DNA of 64,000 bases from Bog-756 sp963824645 (GTDB lineage Bacteria; Actinomycetota; Acidimicrobiia; Acidimicrobiales; RAAP-2), in contig CAWGQC010000012.1 in NCBI GenBank assembly GCA_963824645.1, positions 1 through 64,000 of the forward strand, written 5' to 3'. Every line of letters begins with the position of its first letter. The stretch's first letter is position 1. The position numbers were made by a program, and so were the translations under genes. Below are positions 19,539 through 27,942 of this stretch, piece after piece. A model generated the notes under the pieces. It made no database searches. It was not told the DNA's origin and saw only the letters and a list, made by a program, of their open reading frames with translations.

Positions 19539-19952
19539 TTGCCGCCTCGCCCTCAACACGCCAAACCGCCCGACAGCGAAAAGCTGACGATCAACCTCGG
19601 CTTCGTCGATCTCGGATCGATCGATCTTCTGGTCCGCGACGGCTTCTATTCGAACCGCTCGGATTTCATCCGCACGGCCGTCCGCAACCAGCTCGCAACC
19701 CATGCCGAAACTGCGAAGCAGGCGGCTTCGCGGCTGACCCTTGAACTGGGCCTCAGAACTTACGCTCGCCGGGATCTCGAAGCAATTCAGGAGGCGGGTG
19801 AGCGGCTCAAAATCCGCGTTCTCGGGTTGGTGGTCATCGCCGACGACGTCACGCCCGATCTCGCCCGGGCCGCCATCGAATCGATAACTGTCCTCGGCGC
19901 GCTGCACGCGCCGGCGGAAATCAAAGCCGCGCTCGCCGATCGCTTGCGCTGA
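19539..19952 (+). CDS. CopG/ribbon-helix-helix family regulator
   Basis: The product is a DNA-binding protein with an RHH fold in SEKLTINLGFVDLGSIDLLV (the beta strand and first helix) and GFYSNRSDFIRTAVRNQL (second helix). A C-terminal part of about 80 residues, IRVLGLVVIADDVTPDLARA, may be a sensor or oligomerisation domain. The open frame starts at a TTG at 19,539, giving 137 residues. Two ATGs (19,528 and 19,532) lie in other frames, so the true start may involve a small indel. In other alphaproteobacteria I recall this type of gene preceding a PHB depolymerase-like esterase gene. It probably binds the inverted boxes upstream. Confidence 0.75.
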   Translation: MPPRPQHAKPPDSEKLTINLGFVDLGSIDLLVRDGFYSNRSDFIRTAVRNQLATHAETAKQAASRLTLELGLRTYARRDLEAIQEAGERLKIRVLGLVVIADDVTPDLARAAIESITVLGALHAPAEIKAALADRLR

Positions 19953-19975
19953 TCCATTCCGCAAGGAACAAAATC

Positions 19976-20046
19976 ATGAAATCACGCGTACTCGACGTTA
20001 TGGGCGATGTTTTGGGGCTGGTGAAAAGATCCGATCTTGGCGGGGC
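19976..20046 (+). pseudogene. First ~23 codons of an esterase-like gene cut by the chimeric join
   Basis: AAGGAAC lies at good distance before the ATG at 19,976. The product reads MKSRVLDVMGDVLGLVKRSD then LGGAT, after which the sequence changes to the actinobacterial binding-protein gene and the frame closes at a stop near 20,114. The start resembles the N-terminus of alphaproteobacterial PHB depolymerase-type esterases, which have a helix with Leu, then a GDL.EAT-like turn. That identification is weak and rests partly on the neighbouring RHH gene. Confidence 0.5.
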
Positions 20047-20050
20047 TACA
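20040..20050. other. Junction between alphaproteobacterial and actinobacterial sequence
   Basis: Left of this point the coding content is alphaproteobacterial, and a gene with its own ribosome site stops making sense after LGGAT. Right of it, in another frame, the sequence is the interior of an actinobacterial ABC binding protein (YTNNNTT then VVNLKPYKWSNGET), with no start codon, signal peptide or ribosome site. Both genes are therefore truncated at the same spot. The exact base is ambiguous within about ten bases. Confidence 0.8.
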
Positions 20051-21621
20051 CCAACAACAACACCACCGTGGTCGTCAACCTCAAGCCTTACAAGTGGTCG
20101 AACGGTGAGACAGTGACGGCGCAGAACGTCATGTTCTGGATGAACATGCTGCATGCCGAAAAGGCCAACTGGGCCGGCTATGCGCCCGGCACCATTCCCG
20201 ACGATCTCAAGACCATCACCGTCAACAGCCCCACCCAGCTCACCTTCACCCTGACCGCCCCGGTCAACTCCTACTGGTTCACCTACAACCAGCTGTCCCA
20301 GATCACCCCCATGCCCAACGCCTGGGACGTCACGTCGATGGGTGCCGCTCCCAATTCCGGGGGCTGCGCCGCCGCCCCCTACGGCACAGCCGACACCCAG
20401 TGCGCCGCCGTCTACACCTTCTTGTCCAAGCAGGCGGGCTACGACCCGGCCAACCCGAACGCGGCCAACAACTCGCTGTCGACCTACGCCACCAACCCGC
20501 TCTGGCAGGTGGTCGACGGGCCCTGGAAGTTGACCAACTTCGACGCATCCGGAAACGTGACCATGGTCCCCAACCCCACCTACTCCGGCCCGGTCAAGCC
20601 GACCATCAAGAAGTTCGTCGAGCTGCCCTATACCTCGGACCCGGCTGAGTTCAACGCCCTGGTGGGCGGCAAGGTCGACGTCGGCTACCTGCCGTTCCAG
20701 GACATCACCACGCCGACCACCAACGCCCTGGTCGCCGGGCCGAACAACCCCCGGCTCTCCAATTTCAATCTGGCTCCTCTGTACGGCTGGGCCGATCAAC
20801 TACTTCCCCTACAACTTCAACTCCACCGGTGACGGCGGCAATGCGGGCAAGATCTTCCACCAGTTGTACTTCCGTCAGGCCATGCAGTTGCTGGTCGACC
20901 AGCCCCTGTACAACCAGAAGATCTACAAGGGCTACAGCGTGGGCACCTACGGACCGGTTCCCTCGCAGCCGGCCAACTCCTTCGTGTCTCCGCTGGTCAA
21001 GAGCAACCCCTATCCCTACAACCCGTCCAAGGCCATCTCGCTTCTCAAGACCACGGCTGGAAGGTGGTCCCCAACGGGACCTCCACCTGCCAGTCGCCCG
21101 GTAGCGGTGCCAACCAGTGCGGTGCCGGAATTCCGGCGGGTGCCCAATTGGCCTTCAGCCTCCAATACGCCAGCGGACTGGACGCCACCACCCAGCTCAT
21201 GACGGCGGAGAAGTCGGAATGGTCCCAGGCCGGTATCAACATCAGCCTTTCGCAGGCGTCCTTCAATACGGTCATCGGCAACGCCACGCCGTGTCCGAGC
21301 GGCTGCTCGTGGGAAATGGCCAACTGGGGGGCGGGCTGGATCTTCTCCCCCGACTACTACCCCACGGGGGAGGAGATCTTCCAGACCGGTGCCGGATCGA
21401 ACTCCGGCAGCTATTCGGATCCCACCAACGACGCCAACATCGTGGCCACCAACACGACCCAGACGCCGCTGACCCAGTACGAGAACTACCTGGCCCAGCA
21501 GCTGCCGGTCGTCTACCAGCCCAACGCCGGCAACCCGATCACCGAATACCTGAAAGGTATGACCGGGGTGACCCCACAGAACGTGTTCAGCTCCCTCAAT
21601 CCGGAGGCCTGGCGGTTCTGA
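20047..21621 (+). CDS. Peptide-type ABC transporter substrate-binding protein, 5' truncated, two frameshifts
   Basis: This is a family 5 solute-binding protein (oligopeptide, nickel or opine type). Visible blocks are KPYKWSNGETVTAQNVMFWM, VNSYWFTYNQLSQITPMP, PLWQVVDGPWKLTNFDASG, KIFHQLYFRQAMQLLVDQPL and SEWSQAGINISLSQASFN. The N-terminus with its lipoprotein signal is missing because of the join. One inserted G near 20,794 and one missing G near 21,050 shift the frame out and back. With both repaired, the gene reads to the stop after NPEAWRF. The permeases follow on the same strand. Confidence 0.88.
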
Positions 21622-21684
21622 TCCGGGAGTCATGACCGGCATATCGGGTCGATCGTGACTCCGCCACCGACCACTGCGGATCTC

Positions 21685-21719
21685 GCTCCCTCCTCCGATC
21701 TCCGATCGGTGGAGGGAGC
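21685..21719 (+). promoter_or_regulatory. Intercistronic hairpin between binding protein and permease
   Basis: GCTCCCTCC-T-CCGATC pairs with GATCGG-T-GGAGGGAGC around a three-base loop: 15 base pairs with a single T-T mismatch. No T-run follows. Hairpins after binding-protein genes often partly stop transcription or protect the upstream mRNA, giving more binding protein than permease; that role is inferred here. Confidence 0.55.
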
Positions 21720-21758
21720 CAGTGGCGGTCCTGTCTTCGACCGTGGGGACAGTGGCAC

Positions 21759-22718
21759 ATGACCGGCTACATCGTCCGCCGGATCGGTCAGGCCGTCATC
21801 GTCATCATCGGGGTCATCCTCATCACCTTCCTGCTGGCCCGGCTCATCCCCGGCGGTGAGGCCAAGGCGGTCCTGGGGGCCAAGTCGACCCCCTTCAACG
21901 TGGCCCGTTTCAACCGGCTCAACGGATTGAACCTGCCCATCCTCGACCAGCTGTGGCGCTACGTCGAGGGAATCTTCGTCCACCTCAATCTGGGGTACTC
22001 CTACAAGTACAACCAGGGCGTCCGCCAGGTCATCGGGGAACGCCTGCCCAAAACCCTCGTTCTGGTCGGGGCGTCGGTGCTCATCTCGCTGATCATCGCC
22101 GTCCCCCTCGGCATCCTGCAGGTGGTCCGCCGTAACAAACCAATCGACTATGTGGCCACCTCAGCCTCGTTCTTCTTTTACGCCATGCCCGATTTCCTCC
22201 TGGGGACGTTGCTGATCATCTGGTTCGCCTTCGACCTCCATTGGTTTCCCGTGTCCCCGCCCAGCAACGCCTCGGCGTGGGCGGTGTTCACCGACCCCCG
22301 GGCCTTCGTGCTGCCCCTGATCACCCTGTCGGTGACCACCATCGCTTCCTTCAGTCGCTACATGCGCTCGTCGATGATGGACGCTCTGGCCGAGGACTAC
22401 GTGCGCACGGCTCGGGCCAAGGGTGCCGGCCCCCGACGTGTGCTCTACGGCCATGCCCTCCGGAACGCCCTGATCCCCATCCTCACCCTGCTCGGTCTGG
22501 CCCTGCCGGCCATCGTGAGCGGCGCCCTCATCACCGAGGATGTCTTCAACTACCCGGGCATGGGACTGCTCACCGTGCAGTCCGCCTTCAACGATGACAT
22601 CCCGGTGGTGCTCGGGACCACCCTGGTCATCACCGTGGCCACGGTCATCGGCTCGCTGCTGGCCGACATTCTCTACGCCGTGGCCGATCCGCGGATCCGA
22701 TTGGGCGGTGGTGACTGA
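21759..22718 (+). CDS. ABC transporter permease, DppB/OppB type
   Basis: One of two inner-membrane channel subunits of a peptide-type importer. The 319-residue product starts MTGYIVRRIGQAVIVIIGVI, typical of DppB proteins, and has six hydrophobic segments. The EAA loop that contacts the ATPase is YVRTARAKGAGPRRVLYGHA, followed by LRNALIPILTLLGLALP and the C-terminal VFNYPGMGLL. The frame is complete. It lies 137 bases after the binding protein gene and two bases (or overlapping, with a GTG start) before the second permease. Confidence 0.93.
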   Translation: MTGYIVRRIGQAVIVIIGVILITFLLARLIPGGEAKAVLGAKSTPFNVARFNRLNGLNLPILDQLWRYVEGIFVHLNLGYSYKYNQGVRQVIGERLPKTLVLVGASVLISLIIAVPLGILQVVRRNKPIDYVATSASFFFYAMPDFLLGTLLIIWFAFDLHWFPVSPPSNASAWAVFTDPRAFVLPLITLSVTTIASFSRYMRSSMMDALAEDYVRTARAKGAGPRRVLYGHALRNALIPILTLLGLALPAIVSGALITEDVFNYPGMGLLTVQSAFNDDIPVVLGTTLVITVATVIGSLLADILYAVADPRIRLGGGD

Positions 22719-22719
22719 C

Positions 22720-23728
22720 ATGGACGACGACGAGGACATCCGCCTCGACCCCGTCTTCAACGACGACGAGGACCGGGCTCCGTTGCCCATCGGGCTCGGG
22801 CCCATCATGAGTGCCGGCGAATTCGAGAGGGAGGGGCTCGTTCCCGAGGGGGGCGAGGCGACGTCTACCGGCGGCATCTTCCGGCAGATGGGCCGGGTGT
22901 TCGTCGAGAACAAGCTGGCCGTGGCCGGCCTGGCCGTCATCGTCCTGATGATCCTGTTCTGCTTCGTGGGACCCCATCTGTACCCGACCAACCAGACCAA
23001 CACCCAGCTGGCCCTGCAGAACTCGACGTCCAATGCCCCTCCCGGCAACGGCAACCCCCTGGGTACCGACGAGAACGGCTTACGACATCCTCGGCCGACT
23101 GATGTTCGGCGGACAGGCCTCCCTCATCGTCGGTTTTGCCTCGGCCTTCGTGGCCACAGTTTTCGGGACTCTGTACGGTGCCATCTCCGGATTCTTCGGG
23201 AGCTGGGCCGATGCCCTGTTGATGCGGGTGGTCGACGTCATCCTGTCCATCCCGGTGCTCTTCCTGCTGGTGGCGCTGGTCACCATCTACCACCAGTCGG
23301 AGATCCTCCTGATTCTGGTGATCGCTTTCGTGAGCTGGCTCATACCGGCCCGCCTGATCCGGGGGGAGACCCTGTCCCTGCGGCGCCGCGAATACGTGCA
23401 GGCCGTCCGGGTCATGGGCGGGAACCGGACCCGGATCATCGGCCGTCACATCATCCCCAATTCGATCGGCACCATCGTGGTGTTCGCCACGTTCCAGATC
23501 GCCGACTCGATCCTGCTACTGGCCGCTCTCGGGTTCATCGGATTGGGCGTGCCGGCCCCGCAGACCGACTGGGGCACCATGCTGTCCAACGGGGTCGATG
23601 CCGCCGCCAGCGGTTACTGGTGGCAGATCTACCCGGCCGGTATCTGCATCGTCCTGGTGGTGGTGGCCTTCAACTACGTGGGCGACGCCCTGCGTGATTC
23701 GTTCGAGGTCAGGCTGCAGCAGCGCTGA
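22720..23728 (+). CDS. ABC transporter permease, DppC/OppC type (one frameshift)
   Basis: This is the partner permease of the importer. The N-terminus is acidic (MDDDEDIRLDPVFNDDED), followed by a hydrophobic segment (NKLAVAGLAVIVLMILFC) and the periplasmic block LGTDENGYDILGRLMFGGQA once an extra T near 23,081 is removed. The EAA loop reads YVQAVRVMGGNRTRIIGRHI, followed by IPNSIGTIVVFATFQIADSI. The C-terminus is complete (LRDSFEVRLQQR). The start may be the ATG at 22,720 or a GTG at 22,711 that overlaps the previous gene. It ends 15 bases from the convergent ATPase gene. Confidence 0.92.
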
Positions 23729-23743
23729 CCGGGGCGGTGTCAA

Positions 23744-25832
23744 TCAGTCGGAGGTGGAGTGGGCCCCCGACAGGCTGACCGGCGTCCGCACCGGAAAGTG
23801 GCAGGCGGCGACGTGTCCGTTCCCGAAATCGGTCAGTGGCGGCTCGATCTGGGCGCACACCTCCTGGGCGGCCGGACAGCGGGTCCGGAAGCGACAGCCC
23901 GACGGTGGATCGATGGAGGAGGGCAGCTCCCCTTCCACCGTGGCCCGAGTGTGGACCTTGGATCTGGCCACCTCGACTTCGGCTTCGGGCACGGCGTCGA
24001 GGAGACCGACCGTGTAGTGGTGGGCGGGTCGTTCGTAGACCTCGGAGGCGGGACCCAGCTCGACCATCTTCCCCAGGTACATCACGCCGATGGTGTCCGC
24101 CATGTAGCGCACCACGGCCAGGTCGTGGGAGATCATCATGTAGGTCAGGCCGTGCCGGATCTGGAGGTCCTTCATCAGATTGAGGATCTGCGCCTGGATG
24201 GAGACGTCGAGCGCTGAAACCGGCTCGTCGGCCACGATCAGTTTCGGATCGAGAGCCAGCGAGCGAGCCAGTCCGATGCGCTGCCGCTGGCCCCCCGAGA
24301 ACTCGTGGGGGTAGCGGTCGACCGAGTCCTTGCTCAGGCCGACTTCGCCCAGCAGGGAACGTACCCGTTCCGCCTGGTCGCCGGCTGAGCCCACCCCATG
24401 GACCTTGAGCGGCTCGCGGATGATGGATCCCGACCCGCATCCGGGGGTCCAGTGAGGCATACGGATCCTGGAACATGAGCTGGAGATCGCGCCGGCGGCT
24501 GCGCAGGTCCCGACCGCTCAGCGAGGACATCTCGACGCCGTCGAAGCGTATGGACCCGGACGTGGCCCGATCCAGGGCGACGATGAGATGGCCGAGGGTG
24601 GTCTTGCCGCAGCCGGACTCGCCCACCAATCCGAAGGTCTCGCCCCTGCGGATGTCGAAGGTCAGATCGGAGACCGCCTTGACGCTCCCTGTCTGATGGC
24701 GGAAGACACTCCCGGACATCACCGGGAACTCCTTGACCACCTCCCTGACCTCGACGATGTTGTCCGCCGTGGCCAGAGCCTGGACCCGCGCCGACTGGTC
24801 AGCCCGCTCTTTGACGGTTACCTCTACCGGAATGGGGCGTTGATCGGTGCCGTGGTCGACAGGATGGAAGCAGGCGAAGCGATGGATGAGCTGATCCTCG
24901 GGCACCATGTCGGTCAGCGGTGGGTCTTCGTTGCGGCACTGGTCGGTGGCGTACTGGCAGCGGGGTGCGAACCGGCAGTTGGTGATGGTCTGGGAGAGGT
25001 CGGGCGGCAAACCGGGGATGGACAGCAACCGCTCGTCTTGGCTGTGGTCCAACCGGGGGACCGAGGCCAGAAGGGCTTCCGAGTAGGGATGGCGGATCCT
25101 TTTGAAGAGCTGCCCCGTCTCCGCCTCCTCGGCGATCTTGCCCGCATACATGACCAGGACCCGGTCGGTGCGGCCGGCGATGACCCCCATATCGTGGGTG
25201 ATGAGCACCACGGCCATCGACAGACGTTGCCGCAGCTCGTCGATGAGATTGAGGATCTGGGCCTGGATGGTCACGTCGAGCGCCGTGGTGGGCTCGTCGG
25301 CGATGAGCAGCTTCGGTTCGCAGGCCAGGGCCATGGCAATCATGGTCCGCTGGCGCAGTCCACCCGACAACTCGTGCGGGTACTGGTCGATGCGTTCCGC
25401 CGGCTGGGGCATCTCCACCAGACGGAGAACCTCGAGGGCTCGCTGCCCGGCCTGGTCACGGGAGACGTCGCGGTGGAGGCGCACCCCTTCGGAGATCTGA
25501 CGTCCGATGGTCATGGTCGGGTTGAGGGACGTCATCGGGTCCTGCGGGATGAGGGCCACCTCATCCCCACGGACCTTGCGCATCTGCTTTTCGTCCACAT
25601 CGGCCAGATCCCGGCCCAGGAGCTTGATGCTGCCCCCGATGAGGTGGCCGTTACCGGGTAGGAGGCGCATGATCGAGAGCCCGGTCGTGCTCTTACCGCA
25701 CCCCGACTCGCCGACAATGCCGACGCACTCCCCTTCGTCCACATCGAAACTCACCCCGTCGACGGCCACCACCGCCGACGTGCGCATGCGGAACTCGGTC
25801 CGCAGGTTCTCCACCTGCAGGACGGGGGCCAT
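23744..25832 (-). CDS. Double-domain peptide ABC transporter ATPase (DppD-DppF fusion, one frameshift)
   Basis: This energises the importer. Two complete ATPase domains lie in one ~695-residue chain. Domain 1 has Walker A GESGCGKSTTG, signature LSGGLRQR and Walker B LLIADEPTTALDVTIQ. A CRFAPRCQYAT-type oligopeptide C-tail follows. Domain 2 has Walker A GESGCGKTTLG, signature FSGGQRQR, Walker B LIVADEPVSALDVSIQ and CRFRTRCPAAQEVC. An extra A near 24,433 in domain 2 breaks the frame between ASLDPRMRVG and SIIREPLKVHG. Single-chain DppDF proteins are common in Actinobacteria. The gene is convergent with its permeases rather than in line with them. Confidence 0.9.
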
Positions 25833-25952
25833 TACCGGAGTTTACTCACTGATGACTCCGCCAACCGGCCTTGTCGGGCACGGCGGCACAGCCAAAAGTG
25901 GATGGGTCGCCCGCTCGACCGGGGTGGTCGGCGCTTCCCGCCCACCGGACAG

Positions 25953-27074
25953 TCAGACCGACACCCCGGCCTGGAGCTGCTCGGTGGCCTCGAGATAGTC
26001 CTCGACCATCGAGAACACCACGTCCTTGGCCTTCCGAACGGTGGTGGCCCGTCCGATCACCTGACCGCAGGGATTGAAATTGACGTCCTTGGCCTGCTCG
26101 GGATACCGGTGGCCCCGGGACACCGCCTCGATGGCCACCATCATCTGCAGCGGCATGGGCAGGGGATCGGGGGTGTTCTCGTCTTCCCAGGCGTCGGTCC
26201 AGTCGTTCTTGAGCATCCGGCAGGGCTTGCCGGTGAACGAGCGCGAACGCACGGTGTCGCGGCTGGAGGCGGCCAGGTAGGTCTCCATCTGCTTGGGGGG
26301 AATGTCGGCTTCCTCGACGGTGAGCCACAAGGTGCCCGACCACACCCCCTGGGCCCCGAGGGCCATGGCCGCCGCCATCTGGCGACCGCTGCCGATGCCC
26401 CCGGCGGCCAGCACCGGAATCGGGGCCACGGCCTCCACGACCTCGGGCCACAGGACGATGCTGCCCACATCGCCGGTGTGGCCTCCACCTTCGGACCCCT
26501 GGCAGATGATGAAGTCGAGTCCCGCCGCCTTGTGGTTGAGCGCATGTTTCACCGACCCGGCCAGGGCCCCGATCATGAGGCCGGCGCCCTGCACCCGCTC
26601 CACGACGTCCGCCGGGGGAGTGCCCAGCGCGTTGGCGATGAGCTTGACGTTGGGATGGCGTAGGGCGACCGTCAGAAGACCGGCCGCGTGCGCTGCCGTC
26701 CACCCGATCATGCCGTTCGAGGACCGCTCCTGCTCAGGAATCTCGGGGACACCGTGGTCGGCCAGGATCTTGAGGGCGAACTCCTTGTGCTGGGGCGGGA
26801 CCAGCGCCCTGATCTGAGCCTCGAGCTTGTCTGGATCCATCTCGTCCATGCCCTCGTACTTGGCCGGGATGACGATGTCGACCCCGTAAGGACGGTCACC
26901 GACGTGCTCGTCGATCCATGTGAGCTCGACCTCCAGCTGTTCGGGGGAGAACCCGATGGCGCCGAGTACACCGATGCCGCCGGCGTTGGTGACGGCAGCC
27001 ACCACGTCGCGGCAGTGGGTGAAGGCGAAGATGGGGAACTCGATGCCGAGCTTGCGGCGGATTTCGGTATTCAT
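25953..27074 (-). CDS. Nitronate monooxygenase / 2-nitropropane dioxygenase family protein
   Basis: This is an FMN-dependent TIM-barrel enzyme of the NMO family, which oxidises alkyl nitronates. The 373-residue product starts MNTEIRRKLGIEFPIFAFTH and has AAVTNAGGIGVLGAIGFSPE. The flavin-phosphate segment reads DFIICQGSEGGGHTGDVGSI, followed by VLAAGGIGSGRQMAAAMALG. These match class I-like NMO proteins common in Actinobacteria, many of which have no proven nitronate activity. The frame is intact. It is followed closely by the TetR gene on the same strand, so the two may share a transcript. Confidence 0.85.
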   Translation of the reverse strand: MNTEIRRKLGIEFPIFAFTHCRDVVAAVTNAGGIGVLGAIGFSPEQLEVELTWIDEHVGDRPYGVDIVIPAKYEGMDEMDPDKLEAQIRALVPPQHKEFALKILADHGVPEIPEQERSSNGMIGWTAAHAAGLLTVALRHPNVKLIANALGTPPADVVERVQGAGLMIGALAGSVKHALNHKAAGLDFIICQGSEGGGHTGDVGSIVLWPEVVEAVAPIPVLAAGGIGSGRQMAAAMALGAQGVWSGTLWLTVEEADIPPKQMETYLAASSRDTVRSRSFTGKPCRMLKNDWTDAWEDENTPDPLPMPLQMMVAIEAVSRGHRYPEQAKDVNFNPCGQVIGRATTVRKAKDVVFSMVEDYLEATEQLQAGVSV

Positions 27075-27099
27075 GGTCAGGGCTCCTTTTTTGGGATGA

Positions 27100-27768
27100 T
27101 CAGGTCTTGTCGGCCAGGGTGGACTTTGACGCCGGTCGATCGGGGCCGGACGGTGAGGGCAGTCCTACCAGCGCACACAGGCCGCGCACGACCAGGTCCT
27201 CGCTGACCGCCTCCGGATCCAGCCGGTGCTGCATGGCCAGGCCGGTCAGAAGGGCACTGACCAGCACGGCCATTTGTTCCGGTTCAGCCGCCGGCCGAGC
27301 GCCGACACCGACAGTCCACGATTCCAGTTGGCGGGCGCTGAAGGTGCGGGCCATGGCGTTCCGCTCCCGCATCACCTCGGCCACCTCAGCGTCGCGGGCG
27401 GCCCGTAGCCACAGTTCGTGCTCGAGAAGGGTCCACCGGTCGGATTCCTCACCGGTTCCGCCGGCCAGGTTGTCCCATACGGCGGCCAACTGGCCCTGGG
27501 GGGAATCGGTCACTGCCACCTCGGCCAGGAGCACGGTGCGTACGGCGTCCTTCCACGAGTCGAGGAGGGCCAGGAGCAGTCCCTGTTTGTTTCCGAAGTG
27601 GGCGTACACTGCTCCCGAGGTGCGGCCGGCGGCCTCGGCTACGGCGTCCACCGAAACGGCGTCGACCCCCTGCTCCGCGAACAGGTCGGCGGCTGCCGCC
27701 AAGAGGCGGGCGCGGGTTTCGGCTTTGCGTTCTTGTTGCGTCCTGGACACGGTCCCCCGGATCGGCAC
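27100..27768 (-). CDS. TetR family transcriptional regulator
   Basis: The N-terminal helix-turn-helix is clear: RARLLAAAADLFAEQGVDAV, then VAEAAGRTSGAVYAHFGNKQ and GLLLALLDSW. The C-terminal ligand domain is not assignable. The start may be the GTG at 27,768 or the GTG at 27,750 (VSRTQQERK); the second gives a more usual N-terminus. It is divergent from the aldehyde dehydrogenase gene with 174 bases between them, and upstream of the nitronate monooxygenase gene on its own strand. It may control either or both. The effector is unknown. Confidence 0.88.
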   Translation of the reverse strand: MPIRGTVSRTQQERKAETRARLLAAAADLFAEQGVDAVSVDAVAEAAGRTSGAVYAHFGNKQGLLLALLDSWKDAVRTVLLAEVAVTDSPQGQLAAVWDNLAGGTGEESDRWTLLEHELWLRAARDAEVAEVMRERNAMARTFSARQLESWTVGVGARPAAEPEQMAVLVSALLTGLAMQHRLDPEAVSEDLVVRGLCALVGLPSPSGPDRPASKSTLADKT

Positions 27769-27942
27769 GGCGGCACGGGCGTGGGCCGGCGGCGTTCAGG
27801 CTACATATATCGGAAGCGTTATGCAAAGCGCCGCGGGTGACGAAGGGCCGGGTCGGGAGGCTCGACGCCGGCGCCGCCGTTCCCGACCGGTGCCCATAGA
27901 GTGGGCGTCCAACGCTCGATCCTTCGATCGGAGGTAGCCCTC

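Noticed and set aside
1..20040. Horizontal transfer of a flagellar cluster into an actinobacterium
   Set aside because: Both genes at the boundary are cut mid-frame, no integrase, tRNA or repeats flank the point, and the error profile changes there; a chimera explains all of this.
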